From: Membranipora membranacea
Lineage: Eukaryota; Bryozoa; Gymnolaemata; Cheilostomatida; Membraniporidae
Assembly (NCBI GenBank): GCA_914767715.1
Contig: OU612069.1
Span: forward strand, 17,729,387-17,793,386
Direction of reading: 5' to 3'
Length of the DNA stretch: 64,000 bases
Positions 48,981 through 61,616 of this stretch are shown here, piece after piece. The notes beneath the pieces are model-generated. The model saw only the letters and a program-made list of their open reading frames with translations, did no database searches and was not told where the DNA came from. Made by a program: the position numbers and the translations under genes. The stretch's first letter is position 1, and the number at the start of each line of letters is the position of its first letter.

Positions 48981-51229
48981 GTAGAGGATACTCTGCTAGG
49001 CTCAAAGCATTTGCTTTCACTTTTATTCTATTATACACCGAGAGCCTATAAATGCATCCGGACAAAATTCACCTTCCCTACACCACATACTATCAGATCT
49101 TGGTTTGAAACAATAACCTGCCAGCCCGGAGTCTTAACTGACATTATAAAGTCCGCCTCTAAAAGCAAAAGAAAACTTTAAAGTCTAATACTGGATGATA
49201 TGACCCTTAGAAAGAGAATTATCAATGATTCGCAGACAGAAAAAAATGATTTTGGGGATCTGTTGGAGCTGGATCGAAAGAAGGAGGATCTAGTCTTTTT
49301 CCTTGTTCCATTACTGGAGCGTACCAGAAAACCTGTGCCCTATTTTTCATTGAAAAGCTTGCCTCCTATACTCAATGCTACCCTGTGAAAAAATGTCTCC
49401 AGCTCTTTGTCAGGAGAGGTACCAATGTCAATGTCAACATCAACTTTGATGGCTCACCACCAACATAGCTACATTGAGACTGCTCGGTGGTTCAACACCT
49501 GATCAACCCTACTTAACTTACCCGTACTCAGATCATGAGGTATGAAAAGGGCAAATCAAATTGTGAACGCCGATTTGTGGAAGATGGTTGTGAAAACTCA
49601 TTTTGGATGGCTACAATAACATTGACAACTAGCACAATGTTTTTTGTTTCACAGCCTTGCGTTTATATAGATTTAACATTCGTGCTGATCCTGCCTGTCA
49701 TTACAACCAGAAAGAGTAGCTTGAAAAGATAAGGATGCTTCTATACCAAGTTAACACTGCCCTGAGATTCATGTCAAGTATTAATTTTGCAGCCCATACT
49801 CAGACAATTGGACCCTGGTCACATGTTCTAACTCTGCTAAAAATGCCTTTGCCACACACAGAATCTTCAGGTCCAAAAGCGGCAAAATTGATTATAGATA
49901 TAAAGAAGATCTCATAAGCTACCAATCAGATATCGGATTGAAATTTGTAACAAGGTGAGGCAAACTAAATTGTGGGGCGTTCAAATTTTTTTCGTAAACC
50001 TGCAGGGTGAGTCTTAGTTGTTTATGGCAAGCCTGTCTGTCGCCTAATTTGTCATCCATTTATAAAGAGTATATGGTTACATTACTCAATTAAAACAATT
50101 GAAATTAGAATTTGTGGAATTGCTTTTTTTCTCCAACAAGTTGTAATCGTTGTTAGTTTTTTAGAGCTATTCAAAAGACATTTGAACTCAAAAATATGAA
50201 AATGTAGGTGTAGCTTGCTGCAGAGGTTTAATTATCGGGTGTAGCGGATCCATTGAAGTACCTGTCAGGGTGCGACAAAAAGTTAAATGATGCTGGTATG
50301 TATTAGATGATACAATTTAATTAAAATATAATTACCTTTACAGACTGAAGTATTCACCAATTTTGATCGAGTCTCTCTACTGTTCAAGCAAACTTTACCA
50401 TTTAAGCCTACCAAAATAACAATGTATTATACAGTCAGGCATAACCAGAACTATGCAACTAAGGTGTAGCCTTTGTAGCATGTAGCGAAAGTGAGAGACG
50501 TTGAAATGCCGACACTAATTAATCATACTTCAGAATTTTGGGGGACCGAACCCCCTTCCGAAGCAGTTTTTAGAGTGTTTATTATGTCAGAGAGACTAAT
50601 CAGATCATTGATTAAAATAAAACCTACAGAAAGGTGACATGGTAACTCTGAAGGCGAAGGACATTATAAAATGTGAATGGAGACATGCCAGAACCCTCAA
50701 GGTTATAGAGAACTCAGACAACCTGATCAGAGAGCTGCGCTGAAGATTTCATTAGGGCAGACATACCCATTCCATAGTCTGATCCTACTTTTTGGTGGGG
50801 TTGTAGCTGTGGGGAGCTATGCTCTGGTTATTGGTATGCACTGCATGCGTTTCCACCCCTGGCAAACTTATCATCTTTCACCCTTACTTGAATCCAAATT
50901 TTCATAGCGCAGTACCCTAAAAAAGGTTATTACCATGACCATATTTATGGCAGCTACACAGTGTCACATCATCATCAGTCATAATCTTTGGCACAGTTAT
51001 TCAAACTGTGCATGGGGTCAGATGGGTCTGAAGTCATAAGTGTAGTATTGTGAATTTTGTTAAATAAATACCATTTATATGAAGGATCAATTTTTGTACT
51101 CAACAAGAGTAGCTCAGAAGGAAAGGCATGAGATCAGATTTTTTTATGGCTGCATATGCAATTTATTTGATGTACCTTTTCTCATGATATAGTAATTTTT
51201 CTTGTTATATTTATAATATATCATCATTT
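48981..51229. other. No supported gene; possible decayed coding sequence
   Basis: Several short + frames (49200-49388, 49535-49732, 49735-49917, 50677-50907) could be remains of the broken 48.3-kb gene, but none is recognisable. Confidence 0.4.
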
Positions 51230-51639
51230 TACCTGTTTTATTTACCACAAACGACTATGTCAAAAAAGAATTTTTAAAAATTGAGAATAGATGTTTGAAA
51301 ATTATAGACTATAACAGTTCTAAAGATAATACTCGAAAGACCTACAACATCCCTGTTTTAACTTTGCGTTTCGAATATTTGTATCTGCTGACATTTTATA
51401 AAATTGTTAATAGTTTAGTCCCAATAATTGATACCAATCTGCTCCCCGAGAAATTAACTAGTGAAACTCGGCTTGCTAAAAGTTCTGGGTTTAGACTATC
51501 CAAGGAAAATTTTAGATTTGCTTTAGCTAATTTCGGTGCTCAGAAGTTTAACGAATTACCCAATCATGTTAAGCTGAGTCAATCCCTTGCTACATTCAAA
51601 AATGCCACTCGGAGCCACGTCCTCAAACTTCTCAATTAA
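51230..51639 (+). mobile_element. LINE 3' fragment (C-terminus of RT ORF)
   Basis: The frame is open from about 51230 to TAA 51637-51639. It encodes IENRCLKII, then LTFYKIVNSLVP, FRFALANFGAQKFNELPNHV and LSQSLATFKNATRSHVLKL. This order (RCLRII, FKIxNxLxP, SFxxxAxxxWNxLPxxI, SLxxFKxxL) is the C-terminal tail of CR1/Jockey-type LINE polyproteins. RT motifs are missing (5' truncation). It is not the same copy as 10046-11026, whose C-terminus differs. Confidence 0.8.
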
Positions 51640-52858
51640 TGAGTCAGTTCTTATCATTTCATTTTAGCCTACTGCTACATTGTTCTAACTTTTCTTTTCC
51701 TAGCTATTGTGTATCAACTTGTGTAATGTTTTACTGCTAATTAATGCCTGCGTGTACGTTGTAATTTTACCTGTCATTGTTCTTGATTTTTAGTTACATG
51801 TCTAAACATGGAATATATATATTTATGTTATATTCAAAATTCAAAGCTTGAATATTATTACTTATTTCTATTTTAATGATATATTATATTATATTGTATA
51901 AAATAATAAATATAAAACTACAATTGCAGTCAATTTTTGTCCGAGTAAGTGGGTCAGCATAATCTGCCTATGTAATTACGTTCATGTTGTTTCTACCTTA
52001 GCTTCCCTGTCTCTCAGACCAAAACGTGTGATCTGCTCCAATGATAGCTTCTATAAAAAAGTGTCAATTTATGGTCTCATCTGATTAGCACCCCCTATAA
52101 TTAGGGACAACTTCTGACACAACCCCATCAGATTTCAGTCTTACACGTTAAATACAATACTTCAACTCTTTTAAATCCTCTCACATCACTTGGGTCCAAA
52201 AATATCTTCATTTTAATTGTGTATGACCAAAGCCTAAATACCTATTATCTTGTGATCTAAACTTCTTATTATTTTTGCAAACAGAACTGTCATTGTCTTA
52301 TATCATAAAATAGAATCTGAACCGAGAATAACTAGACATTAGCGCTACATGCAAAATTATTTTCTGGCAAGAGATAAAAGCTGCGGCATTGCAATGCTTC
52401 AAACGACAGAAGTTCATTTGATTCCACTTTATTAATTTAAATGATATAAACCCACAATTTGATTGCGGAAAAACAATGCTTTGAAAACTGATGAAAAATA
52501 TCATATAATCTTTATCAATATCTATAGAATACAAAAAAACCTCTCTCCATGATCTGTCATAATAATAATGAAACTGTTACACTATAAATTTCGGCAATGA
52601 AGACTATAAAAAACCTGACATTAAAAGGAAAACCTGTTTTTTGTACACTTTCTGGTGTTATTTTTATTCAATGAGAACAAGCCATCAAGAAAAATGAAAA
52701 GAAAAACATTCCAGTTGAGTACATATTACGGAAAAGAAGTTTCACTTTCATTCATAATTGGATCCGAAATAGATCTACTAGACAAAAGCATTGATCAGTC
52801 AACAAGTGCAACCTACTAAGAAATATGTGACAAATTAGGACCTGGGATGGTTCCTACC
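51640..52858. other. Intergenic, AT-rich
   Basis: LINE 3' UTR and the 3' flank of the MACPF gene. Nothing else is recognised. Confidence 0.6.
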
Positions 52859-55800
52859 CTATATGCCAATTTTGTTATAGTTGATCTTCGCTTTGAAATT
52901 TGGGATCATGAGTTTGTAATCGTCAAGGTTGCCATGCTCGATTGATTTTGTATGTGTAGGAATATGTAGGGCTGATGGCTTATATGTCACACAGATACCA
53001 GTCTGCTTTTCCCAAAGTGAAGCTTCACAGAGATAATCGCTAACACATGATTTAGCGCATGCATCTAATGTTGCGCGCCTTATACGCGTAGGAGCATAAC
53101 CACCAGTCTCCAAAGCATGTGAAATATTAATACCAACTGTGAAATTCAGCCAACCTGTCAAAGCCCGCTCAGGATAGATGGAAACAGAGGAGCTCTGATT
53201 GAAAACAAACTCTACTTGTTCAGTGCTCAATCCATTGTGCATAAAGGAACAATGGTCCCCCTGTGAGCTTGTTGAATTTATTCCTACCACACAGTTGTCG
53301 CTGGACCTACAGTAGTCCTGGCACTCTCCGTTGCTGGCCACAAGATTCACGCTGCTACCAATTATTGAAATTCCATTGATCCTTATTGCTTGTTTGTTAA
53401 GTCTTTTCTTTTCATACTTCTGCTTTACATTGTCGGGCATAATGTGTGTCTCAAAATCGTGTAGGGGGACTTCAACTAAGTTTTCAGTATATTCAGTATA
53501 CAAAGCGCAATTGTGGTAATAAATAACCTTGTTAGTGACTTCGAACCCGGTGCACCTTTCAAATAAACTGCATGCTTTAGCACAGATATCTCGTAAGCGC
53601 TCATAGTTACGATCCCCGCGTATTTTGAACTTATTCACACGCCTCACCGAGCTATCGAATCTTAGTTTCTCTAAACACATAGGTTCTGTCAATGCCTGTG
53701 GAACAATAAATGATTGACACTTGTTACACCGAGTTAGATTTTGGGATCTGTAACCGATATGATTCAGCCAACATTGTTCACCATTCGCAAAATTTCGGTG
53801 GCCCGTTGGAAAAAGAGAAGTCATTGCACAATTCTTATGGTTTTTACACTCCTCCAGACAGTTTTCTAATGATTTATTCGACTTAGTTACAACACCCCTG
53901 ATTGTTGGAGTTTTCATGGAGTAGCCTTTTATCGCAATAACCGAATCATCACTGCATTTGACTTCAACACCTGAGCTCAACAACATCCTGCAATACTTTA
54001 ACGCAATATGCTTTATGCCATTTTTTATTTGTTCTGTTCGCACTGAGCCAAAATAGCTCTTTACTGCCAACCTACTGCTATCAAACAGTTCATATATTGG
54101 TATAAGATCAAACTGTACTGGGACTGGAGTCTCTTTAACAGTGCTGGCCCAAGTCATTGCATCTCCATTGTATGGAGGTGGGGCGCCAATACTGATTGTA
54201 CTTGTTACTGATTTCTCTTGAAATTCTGCTGCAGCTGATTTTTGAGAACTGCTGAGTCCAAATCCACCTCCCAAATTGAAAAGCCCACTATAGCTAGCCT
54301 TGACATTGACACTCATGTCTGATGATTGCATTGAGTTATATTTAGAGGAGCTAATTTTGCTCTCATATGTGAATCGGGCTCCATAAACAATTTCTTTAGG
54401 GAAATGGGTTCCAAAATAATCAATAAAATGGTACAACAATGAGTCATCTATATCATTTGTTCTCTCGATAGATTCATTCAATCTTTGGAACCATACAAGA
54501 ACCTCTGGACTAAATTCTGGGATGTCAAGCTCATTGAACTTTGCAAAGTAGTACTTGCAGCTTGCTGATGAGAGAACAATCTTGTATTTTCCCATCTGCA
54601 CCGTTGACAATGCCTTCTTGTAGCCGAAGCTTCCCGAAAATGAGACGCCCCATCCTCCACCTTCAATGTGTGCATTCACATCCAAGGATTTATGCAGTTC
54701 TCTGGAACTTTCTACAGTTTCAGAGGAGAATGATGTTCTGCAGGCGACATCGGGTGCAGCGGTCAGTCCCCTCGGAAGAGAGTACCTTCAAATATAAAAA
54801 AGAATCACTTGAATATTTATATTTTATATTTATATGCTGATGTGTCTGATCTGTTCTACAAGATGACATTATAAGCACTGGTGATATATCTGCAGAACTA
54901 TGGTACAAAAAAGTAACAAAAGATTGTGCAAAAAGGAATTTAATACTAAGGAATAAGCACCTGCAGTCTGCGGTATGACCACCTTTGCTGAAATCGAATG
55001 CAAACAGAGGTCTGGTGAAGCCTGGATCTCTTCCATCAGCTAAAGGATAACCTTTCAAGATGTTGTAGCCATAAAAACTGTAATCAATATCAGGAAATGT
55101 CTTCTTCAATCCCCCAGTCTGACAGTCTTGCATCAAAGAATCCTGTCGTAGACCTGAGAAAAGAGATAAGGAAATTGTCCTTGACTTCTAATCATTAACA
55201 ATATTTTTCGTAAGCAGCATTTGACAAAAATAGATTTGAATCTGAGACCTATAACGAAGATAACTTCGGATCACCCTTTAATCTAATTCCTGAGCATTAT
55301 AAGATACCGTAATGAGATAAATATATTATATACAGGTATAGGTTCATATTCAAATGTTTATCTCAAAGAAGTCTGGATATGATCTTCAAAAAATATGACA
55401 GGTCTTTGGGATGAATACTTGTCACAGTAACCATCTTCATGACAGTCATGACATGTCATTCTGTATGAGAAGAATTAAGATATGGGCAGTAATGAATGAA
55501 CAAATATATTTGCTTTGTAACCGAATATATTATGCAGAAAACTCACCAATCATTAAGTTGCGATTTTGGCCCAACAGTGGTTCGGGATGTTCGCCATCAT
55601 CTGATTTCTTCAATGTTGGCTGTGCGGTCACCATTGGTCGTCTGAAAAAGGGCATTAAACAAATAAAGGACACTTACGAGAAAATCCAGTTGTTCTATAC
55701 TCCATCAAGAGTTAACCAGGGGAAGGCAATTTTTAATTTATTCATGATCTGTACTACTCACCCTTGTAACATTTATTATATGTCAATCTTGAATAATCTC

Positions 55801-58800
55801 GGCATTGAATAAGAGTGATGACAATGATTGATGGTCAAAATTAACTAAGCAATGCTAAGATTAAAATTATTTTCCTATGTAGAAGAGAATTTCTGCATTT
55901 CTGAATATCTCCATTGTTTATCATAGTCCCAAAAAAAAGCAGGTAAAAAGTCAAATGAATTATTTTAGCAAATTGAGAGCAGATAACTCCAAATTTATAC
56001 AGCCCATTGTTTTTTATATGAGTTTGAATCCACATGAAAAGTATATAAATGTGGTTCAATAATGTGAGTGGCACTTAGGTGAGTTGGGGGAGTCTATTTT
56101 ACACACCCATGCAGAAAACTTCATTCAATCGAATGAATTTAAGCTTTATATATACCACTTTCCAATCCCCCTATCAATCCTTGACCCAGTATAGTTACAA
56201 TGAAGACAGCTCGCGGAAATTTTAAACAGATTTGGGACATATTTCAGGGATTTGACAAAGAGCAACATTTTATTAGTAGTATCGTGCAACGTAAGTGGTA
56301 ATGGAATATAACATTGATGACTAGTGAACAGTAGTAACCACTGAATTGGATATGCAAAGTTGCCAGCATTGTGCATAAGCGTAAAAAAATACAGAAATTA
56401 ATCACTCCCTTTGTCTTCATTGTCAAAATCAATCATCTGAACAAGTAGTTACATTCTTCCTTGATTCGAAAAGACAACTTCGAATCATGAGCCCTCTGGA
56501 TGTCGAGTTACTTTCTTCCTTTGTAGGGTAAGGTAATTTCAAATTACAGTTAAGAATTCGAATTAAATGGGTCTAAAAACCACTTGCTGAGCTGACCACA
56601 CTCAGCTGTCTGAAGTAACAGGCATTTCGTATAAACAGGATTTAAATTCACACTGTACTCTGTTAATTAACTGGTATCAAACTATTTCAGAAAAAAAGTT
56701 TCCTAGGTAAGGTTTAGTCCTTTTCTGGATCTACAATAGACGTCTAATTTTAGAATTATGACATACCTTGTTGTAGCAGCATCAGTGGAGTCTTTTTCCA
56801 TAGTAGTTTCTGTTATGTTTGAAACCTCTGTACTACAAAATATTTAAAATTGTTTTTGACATGTTTTTAGGAAGATTCTTATCGCGGATTGTATTTCAAC
56901 ATCATTATGAATTTGAATTAAAAAAAATATGATATTTTACTTTAAAGTAGGTGCGAAGGCTGAAATCAATACGCTGGAACAATTTCTTGCAATTTATCAA
57001 ACAATAAAACTTTGTCATCCATTGTCATACGAACAGCTTTTTTCAACATTAGAATTTAGTTATTTTGTTTAACAAATGAAGGAACATCTGGTCATGATTT
57101 CAGAGGGCACTACGGAATCAAGGTTATGTTTTCTTACAAACATCAAATAATGTTTCTATTCTTGTGCCCTACATATGAATTTATGCGCTGTAGTTGTACT
57201 GATTTATTCATTTTTTGGGCTCGAAAGTAGTAATTCCTTACTACCAGATGATTTCAAAATACCTGGTTGAATCAGTGTAACTGTCTGTTGATCCATTCCT
57301 TGCAAGATTTCCTGGGATATTCTGATCTTCTGCACTAGGATAAACAAGGATTCTTTTATTCGCTTGCAGCATTTTTTTTCCACAATACATTTATACCAAG
57401 ATATTCACTTATTTGTTTCCCTGCAAAATCCATGCATGCCACTGTTTAAGCCTTGATAATGGGTTTGACTGCGAATTCAAAGACAGGGCCACTGTGATAA
57501 TGTCATAGACCATAGAAAAAGGTTTTGCTCCTTATGAATTTTGTTCTTTAAATGATAGGCACAAATTGATAAAAATTTGAAATTTGATGCTAAGACAGAC
57601 CAGGGGACACTGGCAGCATCACTCCAATATTATAATAGTTAATTCTATCATCAACACAACTGAGATCATTACAGGTATAACATATGCGGCCAACATGAAA
57701 ACAAAACTGAGACTTCCACAGCGACAGAGAGCAAGGCTTTTCAGAAAATATCAAAACTAGCGTCCCATATTTTCCTTTAATGTCTTCAAACATTAGCCAT
57801 AGATCTCTCAACTAACACAGTAATTCACAGCTCATATATTTCAATGTCAAATCTGAGATAAATAATGTCCCAAACTTACATGGTTCAGTTTTTATTGATG
57901 ATTTGACTGATTGCCGCAGAGAGATCGTTGGACATATAGTTTGGGTAAGAAAAGCAATCAATTTTCAAAATGCAATACATATTGATGGGCCTGGAAATCG
58001 AATATAAATTAAATGTGGATGGACGTTGGACAAACTTAGACGGGCATTGGACAAAAATGAACACACATCAGACGGACAAAATCAAAAGATGGACAGGTAT
58101 GGGCATGAAACTTTGCCAAATTTTGAACGTTAGATGGACAAGGACGGACATTGACAATCTCGGATGGACATTTATCTCGCTGTGAATATGTGTTACACAT
58201 CACATCACAACTCAAACCTTTGTAAACTATGTAATTTAGACATGGTCAAAATTTTAATTACTAAGTAATTGAAAGAAATTTGATGCTTCATTTTTTCAAA
58301 TAATTTAAAATAAATCCAGTGAGGGGTCTCTTTAACTTTACCAACTTGTGAAATGATTTTCACAACAGCCTAAATCATTTTACGGATAATTTAGAAAACA
58401 CTGATATCTTCCAGCATGGCCAAAACATATTTGAAGCACATACCTTGAAATCACAACACTTTCGACCCCTCCCATTATCATCTTTGATGTTTCTACCTCC
58501 ATGTTAGCTCCTTACTGCATTGCCGATCTGAAATAATGGAAGGAATATTGTAAAGCAACTGATCACTGACTGTCGAAAGTTATAACTCGTCAGTAATGTT
58601 ATGATTTATTTTGCTAACGGCAGTTTTGATGCTCTATAAAGTTTTTTTATCTCGATCAGAAACATGGACAAACATAATTATTAAAACATCGGCAACAAGG
58701 AATACATTTTGGAAGGTTGTGTTCCATTGCACAATATACTGAAGATCACTATTTGATTTCAGCAATGAATATTACTCACATCTCCTCAAGAATTTTCTCA

Positions 58801-59188
58801 ATTTTCTCATTACCCTCTGAATTTGTAATCACAACCACAGTGATTATACCAACAATCATTAGAGCGAGTATTATCAATGCACATACCATATGAGCTGGCC
58901 ATTTCTTATAGCTCTGAAAAAAAGAACATGATTATGATATGAGAGTGTTTCAATGTCGTGCTATATGGCATAGATTAGGATATTTCGAACAGTACCTCAT
59001 ACATAGTATTACAATTTTGAACGCTAAACATTTTCTCACCTACATTCAAGTCATTACAGAGAGTATATTTACCATTTCTGAGTCAAATAAGTTACCTTTT
59101 TCTGCTGGCTCAGTTGGTGTTCTAGTAATGAACCGTTTATATCCACATCACCTGTTTCACATGACAGCCCAGTTGGTGTGGTTGCCAT
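52859..59188 (-). CDS. Type II membrane MACPF protein with apple-like modules
   Basis: Exons on the minus strand: 59188-59096 (ATG, MATTPTGL), 58913-58780 (membrane helix), 57334-57263, 56832-56767, 55641-55547, 55153-54961 and 54785-52859 (stop TAG). Phases agree at every join. There is no signal peptide: a 45-residue N-terminal cytosolic part is followed by the helix MVCALIILALMIVGIITVVV, implying type II topology with an extracellular C-terminus. Two tiny Ser/Thr/Asn-rich exons form a stalk. The MACPF domain runs from GYNILKGYPL and spans the last two exons, with the signature YHFIDYFGTHFPKEIV, a glycine-rich run LFNLGGGFGLSSS, and the usual helix-forming stretches on both sides. After it come four Cys-rich PAN/apple-like modules (about CLEECKNHKNC, CAKACSLFERC, CQDYCRSSDNC, CAKSCVSDYLC). 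The domain family includes pore-forming immune effectors and developmental proteins; which this is cannot be told. Confidence 0.88.
58010..58175 (+). repeat. Degenerate TGGACA repeats
   Basis: Irregular repetition of GGACGTTGGACAAA, GGACAAAAT and GGACGGACATTGACA, in a MACPF intron. Confidence 0.5.
58444..58527 (-). CDS. Alternative MACPF-gene exon (poison or alternative first exon)
   Basis: It has acceptor TTATTTCAG and donor CAAG|GTATGT (exit phase 2, as the neighbouring exons require). Read from the upstream exon it gives TAA after four codons. Read from its own ATG at 58502 it gives 19 codons (MEVETSKMIMGGVESVVIS) and joins exon 57334 in frame. Inclusion would either end the membrane form or, with a nearby promoter, start a form lacking the helix. 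Confidence 0.4.
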
Positions 59189-61616
59189 TCTAGATAAAAT
59201 TGAGAAAAATAATATAAGATTCAGCAATAATGAATGTTTTGTTTAAAGCAAGATTATAACGTATGATTTCTTGCAACAGCAAAATAATTGTTTGATTTGA
59301 TATTAGTTGATGTTGATTAAATGATTGCAAAAATGTTGACACTTAACATTCTGAATGTACTGCTTACCTCTTGGTAAAATCTAGACACTAATGCTAAACA
59401 ACTGCACTCTCCAGCATTCAAAACCTCAATGATACACGGCTCATTGTATCGAGTTGAGTCATATTGAATGGAACAATAGTTTAAAGCTCTCTCTCCTGAT
59501 GACTACAGTTTTCATTTGAAATAGTTACACCTATTTTCCGAGACAATAAGAAAAAGTTTATGTACAGTGTATGTACAACTGGTATAAGCCCAACTGCTAC
59601 CAATGACCCAAGCACTTTATTATCGGGTATGTTGTAATCAAGTATCATTTCTAATACATTGCGCATGAATGACTTCGTAATATCCCAAGAATAAAACTAT
59701 GAGTCAGCATTAGCGCACAACTATCGATTATTTTGAAAAGGTCCTATTCAGGTCTTCTGATTTTGATTCATGATAATGTTCACTTTGACAAAAGCAATTT
59801 ATGTTTGGCTCAATATAGCTTAATGCTGAGTAGGGGAAGTTTTTCAATGAATAGGATTTTTGCAAATTGTCCCTGTAAGATATCAATGACTGCGAACCAT
59901 TCTAGCTGGATTGTGTGGATGAACAAAATCAAGGCCAAACTTCAATAATGAGCTGTATTCCATGTGAATAAATGAATGAGTCAACAATAGAACACCTGGT
60001 TGTTGATTGCTCTCAAATAATGCAACTGAACCCTTCAAATTAAACACAAATAACAAGTTATATCGACAGCGACGCAAAAGGTATTCAGTAATTGAACTCA
60101 TAACATCAGGTGAATTTTATTGTTGAATAAATATCCAACTGAACTTAGAAGAACATCCTCCATGTCTTTTCATACACTTTGTTCAGGAGAACTTACTGGC
60201 ATTATTGTTTAACCTGTCCCAACTGTGGTATTATGATTCAAGTTACCAAATCATTCTATAGATCAATTAGTACATGGGTTGCCAGGTTAAGGCAGTGAGC
60301 GAAAAAAATTACCATTTATGAGAAATCTGCCGATGCAGAACGTAGCGTCATTGACCCTCTAGGCTCACGGCATTTTCGTAATAAATTCTTTGATTAGAAG
60401 GATTCATCATAACCAAGGCTTTGTAGAACATTTTTCTTTCATTCAATTGCAAAATACAACTCAGCAAAGACGCATTTGAAAAGATCCCATTACACTTTTG
60501 AGATGTAATACAATGATATGAACACATGTGTGTTTTCGTGATCATGGCACCTTTGCTTGGCATAATATTGAGTAGGGAAAGTTTCTAGGCGAAGAGATTT
60601 ACCAGCAAATTTCCCTGCGATAAGTATCAATCACATTTTTCTAAGAGCTCATGTTCAAACACAAAATTCTATAGCTAGGCATTGTTCAATATTGAAGTGT
60701 ATTTCACAAAAGTAAACTTATGAATCATGCTCATAACTGAGATGCCGAATTCTATGTAGGAGGTGTTTGGACTCACAATATATCACAACACCAATGAACC
60801 TCTATTGACTGAATTTTTCGATAAATATATAATTAATGTTAAGGCTTGATTGATTGATAATTGTTTACATTTCAATAGAATCTTTAGCTACCACCCATGC
60901 TCTTATATATGCATAAATCCGCAAAGATGTGTTCACCTCAGTTTGACCATTGTGCAAGATGTAATCAGTGCTTTGATGGATTGGGTCTGTTGATAATTCC
61001 TCTCAAATAATGCAATTCAACTCCACAAATTAGAAACAAGTCATAATATGTTGGTTACAACGACAGCGGCATATCATGTAATCAGTAATTGGGCTCATTA
61101 TGCAGAGAGATGTTTCTTGGTGATCAAATATATTCAACGATAATATTTCTAGAAATTTCATTCAACTTGTTCAATAGAAATTATTCATCAACACTAGGCA
61201 TGTGTCAAAAGCTGTAATCTATTTCAAATTCCCATTAAAATTCATATTCTTGATCAAATTTCACACAGGTGTCCAGGTTCAGGAGAGGTTGTCCCACTCC
61301 CATGTTATTCAGCCCATAGACTCAGTTCGATAATAATAATGTTATTAATATCGATGAGCCAACAGGTTCCTTAGTGGGGGTCTAAGAAGGGGTCTTGGAT
61401 TATTTGCTTTCAAGGATATATCATAGCTTATGCTCAGTAAAATGCTTTCTTCTCTTACAAATGAACACCCTTTGCCTGGCCTTCTAATGAGTAGGAGAAT
61501 CTTTCAGTTGTGGGGAACGCAACTGCAGCTATGCCCTGCTAGACATATTAATGGTAACAATCTATCTATGAGTCAGCATTAGCGCAAAACTATAATGGTA
61601 CTGAGATTGTGGTAGG
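59189..61616. repeat. Diverged long repeats, no gene
   Basis: Shared blocks: ATGAGTCAGCATTAGCGCA at 59699 and 61568; CTCTCAAATAATGCAA at about 60009 and 60999; TGAGTAGGG-type blocks near 59827, 60570 and 61490. They suggest old overlapping duplications. The upstream flank of the MACPF gene lies here. Confidence 0.6.

Noticed and set aside
54541-54840. Open frames on the strand opposite the MACPF exon
   Set aside because: Shadow frames of a well-supported coding exon.
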